The notes beneath the pieces are model-generated. The model saw nothing but the letters and a program-made list of their open reading frames with translations. It ran no database searches and was not told where the DNA came from. Positions 1-6,735 of a stretch of 17,818 bases of DNA are shown piece by piece; within the stretch, counting starts at the first letter, position 1, and every line of letters begins with the position of its first letter. Where the stretch lies: positions 1-17,818 of the forward strand of contig CAYGWJ010000285.1 in the NCBI GenBank assembly GCA_964353405.1, given 5' to 3'. The translations under genes and the position numbers were made by a program. The DNA is from JBGLNJ01 sp964353405. GTDB taxonomy: Bacteria > Chloroflexota > Anaerolineae > Fen-1058.

Positions 1-797
1 GCAAGTGCGAATTCTGTGAAGAAGGCAATGTCAATCTGTGCGAGGCAATGCGCTTTGCCGGCCATTACCCGGTGGACGGTGCACTACGGCAGTACATCAC
101 TTGGCCAGAACATTGCCTTGTCCCGTTGCCCGCTGCATTGACCGATATCGAAGGCGCGATGCTAGAGCCGCTGGGCGTGGGCTTGTACGCAGTTGAACTG
201 GGACTTGTGCGACCCGGGATGACTGTGGGCGTTTTCGGCTGCGGCCCGATCGGTCTATCGGTGCTCCAGGTGGCGCGCGAGGCTGGTGCGACAAGCCTCA
301 TCGCGACGGACGTACAGAACGTGCCACACCGCCTTCAAGCCGCCCAGTCCTACGGGGCCAAGGTGATCGAAGCTGACGATGGCCGCGAAGTGGCCGAGAT
401 TTTTGCCGCGACCCATCGCCGCGGAGTTGACGTGGCGTTCGAGGCTGCCGGCGATCTTAAAGCCGTAGAAGCCGCTATCGCCGCGGTCAAGCCGGGCGGC
501 CGAGTCATCCTGGTGGGGATTCCAACACAGGATCAGATTGCATTCACGGCCTCAACTGCCCGAGGCAAAGACCTGACGATCCGTGTCGTACACAGGATGA
601 AACACACCTATCCGCGCGCCATCCGTTTGGTGGCAAGCAAACGGGTAGACGTGCGATCCTTGGTGACACACCGATTCCCGCTGGCAGAGGTCGCCCAAGC
701 CTACGCTGTCGGTCAAAAGCGCGATGGAATCAAGGTTGTCGTCGAACCACAAGAGGGAGATGAACATGAATCGCAACGACACCCAAAAAGCAATTGA
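1..797 (+). CDS. Zinc-dependent polyol dehydrogenase (MDR family), 5' truncated
   Basis: C-terminal part of a medium-chain NAD(P)-dependent dehydrogenase of the sorbitol/xylitol dehydrogenase type, which would oxidise a polyol to a ketose in the cytoplasm. The frame is open from base 3 and the true start lies upstream. The visible protein begins with KCEFCEEGNVNLC, the last three cysteines (C-x2-C-x7-C) of the structural zinc lobe. It continues with PVDGAL, a catalytic-zinc EPLGVGLYAVE segment, and the Rossmann motif GCGPIG. The protein should end near KVVVEP. Here the frame runs about 15 residues further, into the next gene, and overlaps it by 32 nt. That suggests translational coupling, or loss of the original stop. 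The neighbouring kinases fit a polyol-to-ketose-phosphate route. The exact substrate is unknown. Confidence 0.88.
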   Translation, partial: KCEFCEEGNVNLCEAMRFAGHYPVDGALRQYITWPEHCLVPLPAALTDIEGAMLEPLGVGLYAVELGLVRPGMTVGVFGCGPIGLSVLQVAREAGATSLIATDVQNVPHRLQAAQSYGAKVIEADDGREVAEIFAATHRRGVDVAFEAAGDLKAVEAAIAAVKPGGRVILVGIPTQDQIAFTASTARGKDLTIRVVHRMKHTYPRAIRLVASKRVDVRSLVTHRFPLAEVAQAYAVGQKRDGIKVVVEPQEGDEHESQRHPKSN

Positions 798-2367
798 GAG
801 CGGAAAGACTGCTCTTGGCATCGAGTTCGGCTCGACTCGTATCAAGGCGGTGTTGATCGGTGAGGATCATGCACCGATCGCATCTGGAAGCCATGAGTGG
901 GAAAACCGATACGAAAACGGCATCTGGACATACAGTCTCGAAGATGTTTGGAAAGGCTTGCAGGAAAGCTATCGGAATCTTAGCAACGAGGTTCTTGAGA
1001 AGTACAACACCCCGCTCCAGACCATTGGCGCCATTGGCTTCAGTGGCATGATGCACGGCTACCTGGCGTTCGATAAGGACGGAAATCTACTCGTCCCGTT
1101 TCGTACATGGCGAAACACCATAACCGGACAGGCAGCAGAGAAACTCACGGATCTATTCCAATTCAACATTCCCCAACGCTGGAGCATTGCACACCTCTAT
1201 CAGGCAATGTTGAACAAGGAACCTCATATCAAGGATATCAGCCATCTGACCACGCTGGCAGGCTATGTCCATTGGAAACTGACGGGGCAAAAGGTGTTGG
1301 GTGTTGGAGAGGCCTCGGGCATGTTCCCCATCGACAGCAAGACCAACGACTACGATGTACGCATGATTAAGCTGTTCAACGAACGGCTCGAAGTGGAAAA
1401 CAATGCGTGGAAGATTCAGGACATCCTGCCCAAAGTCCTTGTCGCAGGAGATGCCGCAGGTGTTCTGACCGGAGCAGGCGCTAAACTGCTCGATCCTACG
1501 GGACAACTAAAAGCGGGGATTCCGCTCTGTCCGCCCGAGGGCGATGCAGGCACAGGCATGGTCGCGACCAACAGCGTTGCAGAGCGAACCGGCAACGTTT
1601 CCGCAGGAACATCCGTATTTGCCATGATTGTTTTGGAAAAGGCTCTGTCAAGAGTGTACCCTGAGATCGACATGGTGACGACGCCAGCAGGCAAGCCTGT
1701 GGCTATGGTACATAGCAATAACTGCACATCCGATCTCAATGCCTGGGTTGATCTGTTCCATGAATTCACCCAGGTGCTTGGCGTGGATATCAATCAATCC
1801 AGGTTGTTTGAAGTGCTATATAAACAGGCGCTCACAGGCGATGCGGATGGCGGCGGGCTACTGGCCTACAATTATTTTTCGGGCGAGCACATCACCCACC
1901 TTGAGGAGGGACGTCCGCTGTTCGTCCGTACGCCCGAAAGCCATTTCACCCTGGCGAACTTTATGCGTGTGCATCTGTTCTCGGCGCTCGGCGCATTGAA
2001 GATCGGATTGGACATCCTCTTTGTACAGGAGCAGGTGAAGATCGACCAGATCCTCGGTCACGGTGGCTTCTTCAAGACCAAGGAAGTGGGCCAAAAAATC
2101 ATGGCGGCGGCGATGAATGTCCCCGTTTCCGTGATGGAGACCGCAGGAGAGGGCGGCGCATGGGGGATTGCATTGCTTGCCTCCTGTATGCTCCATAAGG
2201 CAAAGAATGAACCCTTAGAAGCCTATCTCTCCAACAAAGTCTTTGCAGGAGAAAATAGCACGACGATAGCTCCCGATCCAAGGGATGTTGATGGCTTTAC
2301 GACATTCATGGAACGCTACAAAAAGGGACTTGTCATCGAAAGAACTGCCGTGGATGGGCTGAGGTAG
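766..2367 (+). CDS. FGGY-family carbohydrate kinase (non-classical L-ribulokinase-like)
   Basis: Predicted ATP-dependent sugar kinase of 533 residues. I chose ATG 766 because GAGGGAG at 753-759 lies 6 nt upstream. ATG 760 abuts that site, and ATG 724 lies deep inside the dehydrogenase. FGGY hallmarks are visible: N-terminal phosphate loop GIEFGSTRIKAV (about residues 18-29), FSGMMHG, a catalytic-Asp segment PEGDAGTGM, SAGTSVF, and the C-terminal adenosine-site motifs GHGGFFKT and GEGGAWGIALLA. The overall style resembles the kinases annotated as non-orthologous L-ribulokinases in Thermotoga and Bacteroides arabinose clusters (recalled knowledge). The AraD-type epimerase next door supports L-ribulose as substrate, but this is inference. 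Base composition is clearly lower in GC than the xylulokinase; for example, bases 1141-1200 are 45% GC against 78% at 3361-3420. That hints at separate acquisition. Confidence 0.85.
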   Translation: MNRNDTQKAIESGKTALGIEFGSTRIKAVLIGEDHAPIASGSHEWENRYENGIWTYSLEDVWKGLQESYRNLSNEVLEKYNTPLQTIGAIGFSGMMHGYLAFDKDGNLLVPFRTWRNTITGQAAEKLTDLFQFNIPQRWSIAHLYQAMLNKEPHIKDISHLTTLAGYVHWKLTGQKVLGVGEASGMFPIDSKTNDYDVRMIKLFNERLEVENNAWKIQDILPKVLVAGDAAGVLTGAGAKLLDPTGQLKAGIPLCPPEGDAGTGMVATNSVAERTGNVSAGTSVFAMIVLEKALSRVYPEIDMVTTPAGKPVAMVHSNNCTSDLNAWVDLFHEFTQVLGVDINQSRLFEVLYKQALTGDADGGGLLAYNYFSGEHITHLEEGRPLFVRTPESHFTLANFMRVHLFSALGALKIGLDILFVQEQVKIDQILGHGGFFKTKEVGQKIMAAAMNVPVSVMETAGEGGAWGIALLASCMLHKAKNEPLEAYLSNKVFAGENSTTIAPDPRDVDGFTTFMERYKKGLVIERTAVDGLR

Positions 2368-2382
2368 AAGATTCACGATTAG

Positions 2383-2481
2383 ATCTTTGCTGAATTCAGG
2401 ATCCTACACAATTATTTTAGCCTCGGCACGAACGATGTGATGAAGCGGTTGAAGGCCATCAAGAGCGAAGCGCGACAATAA
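2383..2481 (+). other. Possible C-terminal gene remnant in the kinase-epimerase gap
   Basis: The 160-nt gap between the first kinase and the epimerase contains a 32-codon open stretch with protein-like composition. It includes NYFSLGTNDVMKRLKAIK and ends at TAA 2479-2481. It directly follows an in-frame TAG (2380-2382) and has no convincing start or ribosome-binding site. It could be the tail of a gene deleted down to its last codons. I do not recognise the family. The rest of the gap (about 2482-2527) is a low-complexity run with small direct repeats such as CAATCTC and AATACCA. It may simply be non-coding sequence. Confidence 0.2.
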
Positions 2482-2527
2482 CCAATCTCCAATCTCGAAT
2501 ACCAAATACCAGATTTAGGAACAATTG

Positions 2528-3169
2528 ATGCTGGAAAGTCTACGTGAACAGGTTTGGAAGCTGCACCTCGAGTTGCCCAAGAATGGGCTGGTGACCTGGA
2601 CGGGCGGCAACGTCAGTGCGCGCGACCCCGAGACCAACTATGTCGTTATCAAGCCATCGGGAGTGCGCTATGAAGACCTGCGCCCAGAACACATGGTCGT
2701 CGTGGACATGGAAGGTAAGGTCGTCGAGGGAAAATTGAAATTCTCGTCGGACACGGCCAGCCACCTCTACATCTATCGCCATCGGCCCGACGTCAACGGA
2801 CTAGTTCACACGCACTCACCTTACGCCACAGCGTTCGCCGCTCTGGGCAAGCCGATCCCGGTCTACCTGACGGCGATGGCCGACGAGTTCGGCGGGCCGA
2901 TTCCGTGCGGGCGCTTTGCCCTCATCGGCGGCCAAGAGATCGGCCAGGTCGTGGTCGAATCCATCGGCAATTCGCCGGCTGTGCTGCTCAAGAATCATGG
3001 CGTGTTCACGGTGGCCCAGTCCGCCGAGGCCGCAGTCAAGGCGGCCGTGATGGTAGAAGACGTAGCGCGCACCGTTTGGCTCGCGCTGCAAATCGGTCAG
3101 CCGGATGAGATTCCGCCGGACGATGTAGCCAAACTGCATTACCGCTACACTCATGTTTATGGACAGTGA
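2528..3169 (+). CDS. araD: L-ribulose-5-phosphate 4-epimerase (AraD-type class II aldolase family)
   Basis: Zinc enzyme of 213 residues, predicted to convert L-ribulose 5-phosphate to D-xylulose 5-phosphate. ATG 2528 is preferred over the in-frame TTG 2525 because AGGA at 2517-2520 is well spaced. By comparison with E. coli AraD, the SSDT motif gives D75 (aldolases such as FucA carry Glu at this place). VHTHSPYAT gives zinc ligands H94 and H96, and KNHG gives H157. ADEFGGPIPC gives the catalytic D119, and the C-terminal YGQ gives Y211. GGNVSARD and KPSG phosphate-site motifs are also present. Retention of D75, D119 and the terminal Tyr favours epimerase over aldolase. A related aldolase on another branched or deoxy sugar remains possible. 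It lies between two sugar kinases, 12 nt before the xylulokinase. Confidence 0.87.
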   Translation: MLESLREQVWKLHLELPKNGLVTWTGGNVSARDPETNYVVIKPSGVRYEDLRPEHMVVVDMEGKVVEGKLKFSSDTASHLYIYRHRPDVNGLVHTHSPYATAFAALGKPIPVYLTAMADEFGGPIPCGRFALIGGQEIGQVVVESIGNSPAVLLKNHGVFTVAQSAEAAVKAAVMVEDVARTVWLALQIGQPDEIPPDDVAKLHYRYTHVYGQ

Positions 3170-3181
3170 GGCAAAAACGAC

Positions 3182-4714
3182 ATGACGACCTACCTGCTTG
3201 GCATAGATGTCTCGACCACCGCCACCAAGGCCCTGCTCATTGACGAGCGCGGCCAAGTGGCGGCGGTGGCCGCGACCGAGTATCCGTTCGAAACTCCTCA
3301 ACCGCAGTGGACGGAGCAAGACCCGGCGCTGTGGTGGGATGGCGCGGTGCGGAGCATCCGCCAGGTGCTGGCCGGCGCCAAGCCGGGCGACGTGGCGGGC
3401 GTGGGCCTCACCGGCCAGATGCACGGCATGACGCTGCTCGACGCGCATGGCGAGGTGATCCGCCCGTGCATCCTGTGGAACGACCAGCGCACCGCCGCGC
3501 AGTGCACTGCCATCACGCAGCGAGTCGGAGCAGAGCGCGTGCTGCAATTGACCGGCAACCCGGTGCTCACTGGCTTTACGGCTCCCAAGATCATCTGGGT
3601 GCGCGATCACGAGCCGGAGGCTTACCGGCGCATCGCTCACGTCCTGCTGCCCAAAGACTATGCGCGCTATAAACTCACGGGCGAATTTTTCAGCGAAGTG
3701 TCCGATTCGTCCGGCACATCCCTTTTCGATGTGGGCCAGCGGCGATGGTCGGATGAAATGCTGAATGCGCTCGACCTGCCGCGTCAGTGGATGCCAGAAG
3801 TGACCGAATCGCCCGTCGTGAGCGCGCGCGTCAGCGCAGAGGCTGCGCAAATCACCGGACTGTTGCAAGGCACGCCCGTCGTCGGCGGCGGCGGTGATCA
3901 GGCAGCACAAGCCGTGGGCACCGGCATTATCAGCGAGGGCATTGTGTCCGTCACCGTCGGCACATCGGGAGTGGTGTTCGCCGCTTCGGATACCTATCGA
4001 GTGGAGCCGCAGGGCCGGCTGCACGCATTCTGCCACGCCGTGCCCGGCATGTGGCACCTCATGGGCGTGATGCTCTCGGCCGGGGGCAGCTTGCGCTGGT
4101 ATCGAGACGCATTCGGGCAAACCGAAAAGGCCATCGCCGAGTCGAGCGGGCGTGATGTGTACGAAATCCTGACCGAGTCTGCCGCCGGCGCGCCGCCCGG
4201 CTGTGAGGGGCTGGTGTTCCTGCCCTACCTCACGGGTGAACGGGCCCCCTACCCTGACCCGGACGCGCGCGGCGTTTTCTTTGGTCTCACCGTGCGGCAC
4301 GGCAAGCCGCATCTCACTCGCGCCGTGTTGGAAGGTGTGAGCTATGGCCTGCGCGACTCGGTCGAGCTGATGCGCGAGTTGGGTATTTCGATGAACCAGG
4401 TCCGTGCTTCAGGCGGCGGAGCGCGCAGCGCGTTGTGGCGGCAAATCCTAGCCGATGTGTTTGACACAGAAATTGTCACCGTCAACGTGACCGAAGGCGC
4501 GGCGTATGGCGCGGCACTGCTGGCTGGAGTGGGCGCGGGCGTCTATGCCGATGTGAGCGATGCGTGCGCCCGGACGATTGGCCTTGCCAGCCAGGTTCAG
4601 CCCGGCGCCAACACGCGCGTCTATGCCGGCTACTATCCGCTTTACAGAGCATTGTATCCTACACTCGCGCCGCAATTCAAGCGCGTCAGCCAGGTGGCAG
4701 CGCAGCAGCTCTAG
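3182..4714 (+). CDS. xylB: Xylulokinase
   Basis: FGGY kinase of 510 residues that phosphorylates D-xylulose to D-xylulose 5-phosphate with ATP. Length matches the family (about 480-510). Visible motifs are LLGIDVSTTATKALL with D9 in the first phosphate loop, LTGQMHG (residues 77-82), LWNDQR (98-103), the catalytic GGGGDQAAQAVG (D239), GTSGVVFA, GGGARSALWRQ, and EGAAYGAALLAG at the adenosine site. MHG and WND match the substrate-contact positions of E. coli XylB. The start is ATG 3182, with GTGAGG at the end of the epimerase gene as a modest ribosome-binding site. It is the last gene of the left module and is followed by a terminator-like hairpin. High GC and normal family architecture give no sign of recent transfer. 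Confidence 0.9.
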   Translation: MTTYLLGIDVSTTATKALLIDERGQVAAVAATEYPFETPQPQWTEQDPALWWDGAVRSIRQVLAGAKPGDVAGVGLTGQMHGMTLLDAHGEVIRPCILWNDQRTAAQCTAITQRVGAERVLQLTGNPVLTGFTAPKIIWVRDHEPEAYRRIAHVLLPKDYARYKLTGEFFSEVSDSSGTSLFDVGQRRWSDEMLNALDLPRQWMPEVTESPVVSARVSAEAAQITGLLQGTPVVGGGGDQAAQAVGTGIISEGIVSVTVGTSGVVFAASDTYRVEPQGRLHAFCHAVPGMWHLMGVMLSAGGSLRWYRDAFGQTEKAIAESSGRDVYEILTESAAGAPPGCEGLVFLPYLTGERAPYPDPDARGVFFGLTVRHGKPHLTRAVLEGVSYGLRDSVELMRELGISMNQVRASGGGARSALWRQILADVFDTEIVTVNVTEGAAYGAALLAGVGAGVYADVSDACARTIGLASQVQPGANTRVYAGYYPLYRALYPTLAPQFKRVSQVAAQQL

Positions 4715-4734
4715 TCCGCATTGCAAATCCTCAG

Positions 4735-4755
4735 GCCGTGAGCAACCCTCGCGGC
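4735..4755 (+). terminator. Possible weak terminator hairpin after xylB
   Basis: GCCGTGAG (4735-4742) pairs with CTCGCGGC (4748-4755) around a CAACC loop. This gives an 8-bp stem with one G-U pair, 20 nt after the xylulokinase stop. The sequence that follows (ATTGATGTTTCC) is only mildly T-rich, so termination would be inefficient or not of the intrinsic type. Confidence 0.35.
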
Positions 4756-4791
4756 ATTGATGTTTCCTGCTGCTCAACGCCCATTGGATTA

Positions 4792-4806
4792 ATGAAATTT
4801 GTTGAA
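4792..4806 (+). promoter_or_regulatory. Upstream operator-like inverted repeat arm
   Basis: ATGAAATTTGTTGAA is the near-perfect reverse complement (14 of 15) of TTCAACAAGTTTCAT at 4870-4884. The two copies flank the promoter at 4818-4846, centred 78 bp apart. This is the placement expected for an autoregulatory repressor. The likely protein is the DeoR-family regulator encoded immediately downstream. The sequence relation is seen directly; the operator role is inferred. Confidence 0.55.
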
Positions 4807-4817
4807 AAAACTCTATA

Positions 4818-4846
4818 TTGACAAGATTCAAAAGGCGTGATATGCT
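4818..4846 (+). promoter_or_regulatory. Sigma70-type promoter
   Basis: TTGACA (4818-4823, perfect -35) and TATGCT (4841-4846, 4 of 6 including the key first TA and final T) are separated by exactly 17 bp, in AT-rich surroundings. Transcription would start near 4853, about 60 nt before the repressor start codon. It is the clearest promoter in the window and probably drives the repressor and the long downstream unit. Confidence 0.75.
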
Positions 4847-4860
4847 TTTATTGTAAAATA

Positions 4861-4890
4861 TCAACATAATTCAACAAGTTTCATCAAGTG
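4861..4890 (+). promoter_or_regulatory. Downstream operator-like tandem repeats
   Basis: Three 10-bp tandem units lie just after the expected transcription start: TCAACATAAT, TCAACAAGTT and TCATCAAGTG. The middle unit and its flank (4870-4884) are the inverted partner of the upstream arm at 4792-4806. Helically phased 10-bp direct repeats are plausible contacts for a multimeric DeoR repressor. Binding here would block promoter clearance. Confidence 0.5.
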
Positions 4891-4912
4891 GCATTCCGCA
4901 CAGGACTTGTCG

Positions 4913-5728
4913 TTGACCACCTTCGAACGACGTCAACGCTTGCTCGACCTCATACGGAGGCAACCCGGACTGCGTGTTCCCGAGATTGCGGAACAGTTGG
5001 GGGTTTCGCAGGGGACAGTTCGCAATGACCTCAACGCGCTTGCTTCGATGGGGCAGTTGACCCGCGTGCGCGGTGGTGCAACGATCATTGATAACACCCC
5101 ATCTCCTCATCCGGCCTTTGCCACGCGAGCCAAGGTCAACGCCAAAGCCAAACAGCACATTGCCCGCTGGGCCGCCGACTTGATCCGCGACGGCGATTCG
5201 ATTCTATTCGATGCCAGCACCACTGTTTATCAGATGGCTCGCTATTTGCAGGACTGCCGCAACTTGACGGTCGTGACAAATGGCATTGATGTCGCCCGGG
5301 CGCTGGCACAGAATCCTTCCAACACCGTGATCCTCCTGGGCGGCGTGCTTCACCCTGATGGCGCTTCGGTGACGGGAACCTTGAGCGAGCAGTTGCTCAA
5401 GGACCTGCATATCGAGACGGCATTCGTGTCCTGCTACGGCTTTTCGCTCGAGGCGGGCCCGACCGAAATAGATATCCACGAGGCGCAGCTCAAAAGCAAA
5501 ATGATCGCTTCCGCTGCTTCAGTGGTCGCGCTCATTGATTCGACCAAGTTCGGGCGGGTCACCCTGACGCCGTTCGCACGAACCGATCAAATCGCTCATA
5601 TCTTTGCCGATAGCAACCTGAATCCTGAGTGGATTGAGCGGCTCAAACAAACGTGCGTCGCGCTCACGGTCTGCGCGGAGAGCACAGTCTCCACCTATGC
5701 GCCGTGTGACCCAGAGACTCACCATTAG
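4913..5728 (+). CDS. DeoR/GlpR-family transcriptional repressor
   Basis: Repressor of 271 residues with an N-terminal winged helix-turn-helix and a C-terminal sugar-phosphate sensor domain. ERRQRLLDLIRRQPGLRV opens the DNA-binding domain. The recognition helix is around residues 30-42 (LGVSQGTVRNDL), followed by the wing RVRGGA. The sensor domain shows DASTTVYQMA, TNGIDVA, LGGVLHPDGASVTG and ALIDSTKFG, typical of DeoR_C, which bind phosphorylated sugars. No ATG is available. TTG 4913 is preferred over TTG 4907 because AGGA at 4902-4905 is then 7 nt away and the protein begins as family members do. The promoter and inverted repeats immediately upstream imply autoregulation. The inducer is probably a sugar phosphate made by one of the neighbouring kinases. 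Confidence 0.9.
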   Translation: MTTFERRQRLLDLIRRQPGLRVPEIAEQLGVSQGTVRNDLNALASMGQLTRVRGGATIIDNTPSPHPAFATRAKVNAKAKQHIARWAADLIRDGDSILFDASTTVYQMARYLQDCRNLTVVTNGIDVARALAQNPSNTVILLGGVLHPDGASVTGTLSEQLLKDLHIETAFVSCYGFSLEAGPTEIDIHEAQLKSKMIASAASVVALIDSTKFGRVTLTPFARTDQIAHIFADSNLNPEWIERLKQTCVALTVCAESTVSTYAPCDPETHH

Positions 5729-5741
5729 GAGGAAAACAACT

Positions 5742-6725
5742 ATGTCAAAGCCGCTTCGTTTTTCTGCCAATATCAATACCTTCAACGCTTGCGCCGACCG
5801 CTATGTTCTATCAGGCTATGGCGAGCGGCTGACAACCGATCAGCTCATCCGGGCGGCCACCCAGGTCAAGGGACTGACTGGCGTTGAAGTCGTCGGGCTG
5901 TGGCACGTCAACGACTCGAACGTCGAGCAGATTCGCAAACAGATCCGCGATGCCGGCCTGCAAGTGACGTGCGTTACACCTGACATTTGGGCCTCGAGTA
6001 AATGGGGTTGGGGCTCCTTCGCGGCCAACGATCAAAAGATCCGCCGCGAGGCCATTCAAGAGGTCAAGAAATCTATGGAGTGGGCCAGGCAGTTGGACTG
6101 CGAGGTCATTGACCTATGGTTTGGTCAGGATGGCTACGATTACCCATTCCAGGCAGACTATCTCGCAGCATGGGATCGGATGATCGAGGGCACGCTCGAG
6201 TGCGCCGAGCATGTGCCCGAGGTCAAGCTGGTGCTCGAATACAAGCCCAAGGAGCCGCGCACGCACTGCTTCATCGCCACGGTCGGCAAGACCTTGTTGC
6301 TGATCGAAAAAGTTAACCAGCCCAACGTCGGAGCGATGATTGATGTGGGGCATGCCCTGATGGCCTATGAAAGTATCGCCGAGTCGGCCGCCCTCTTGCA
6401 GTACTTTGGACAGAAACTGTTCTACATGCATTTCAACGACAACTGGCGGCTCTGGGATGATGACATGACCGTCGGTTCTGTGCATACGATAGAGATGCTC
6501 GAGTTGCTCTATTGGCTGGATCGAATAAACTATAACGGCTGGTATGCCCTCGATATATTTCCCTATCGCGAGAATGGCATTCGGGCCGCCACTGAGAGCA
6601 TCCGTTGGATTCAAGGGCTGCAAGGTCTACTGGACAAGATGGGGCGCGACCGCATCGGCCAGGTGATTGCCAGTGGCGACGCAATGACGGCCTCCGAGAT
6701 GATTCGCGAGGCTCTGATTGGATAA
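5742..6725 (+). CDS. Xylose-isomerase-like TIM-barrel sugar isomerase
   Basis: Cytoplasmic metal-dependent isomerase/epimerase of 327 residues (AP_endonuc_2 / xylose isomerase-like fold). ATG 5742 is preceded by AGGAGG (5727-5732), which overlaps the repressor stop, so the two are probably coupled. Likely ligands of the structural metal are E166 (LEYKPKEPR), D201 (IDVGH), H230 (YMHFNDN) and D271 (LDIFPYREN). A second set, H204 and Asp in WDDDMTVGS (239-241), resembles the second metal site of L-rhamnose isomerase from Pseudomonas stutzeri. Aldose-ketose isomerisation is therefore more likely than single-metal epimerisation. The enzyme is shorter than known L-rhamnose isomerases (about 420-430), so it may be a divergent rhamnose isomerase or act on another sugar such as an apiose- or xylose-like aldose. 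Confidence 0.82.
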   Translation: MSKPLRFSANINTFNACADRYVLSGYGERLTTDQLIRAATQVKGLTGVEVVGLWHVNDSNVEQIRKQIRDAGLQVTCVTPDIWASSKWGWGSFAANDQKIRREAIQEVKKSMEWARQLDCEVIDLWFGQDGYDYPFQADYLAAWDRMIEGTLECAEHVPEVKLVLEYKPKEPRTHCFIATVGKTLLLIEKVNQPNVGAMIDVGHALMAYESIAESAALLQYFGQKLFYMHFNDNWRLWDDDMTVGSVHTIEMLELLYWLDRINYNGWYALDIFPYRENGIRAATESIRWIQGLQGLLDKMGRDRIGQVIASGDAMTASEMIREALIG

Positions 6726-6735
6726 GGAGGTCGAG

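Noticed and set aside
724..765. Start of the first kinase at ATG 724
   Set aside because: It lies deep inside the dehydrogenase, adds 14 non-conserved residues, and has no ribosome-binding site, unlike ATG 766.
2388..2422. A promoter in the kinase-epimerase gap (TTGCTG followed by an AT-rich block)
   Set aside because: The -10 match is poor at the correct spacing and does not stand out from the AT-rich background.
2528..3169. L-fuculose-1-phosphate aldolase (fucA)
   Set aside because: The position equivalent to the FucA catalytic Glu is Asp (SSDT), and the AraD residues D119 and terminal Tyr are present, so 4-epimerase fits better.
2816..4312. A long open frame (about 498 codons) on the minus strand opposite araD and xylB
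   Set aside because: It lies fully antisense to two well-conserved enzymes in high-GC DNA, where such mirror frames arise from codon bias. The His/Arg/Gly-rich translation has no recognisable domain.
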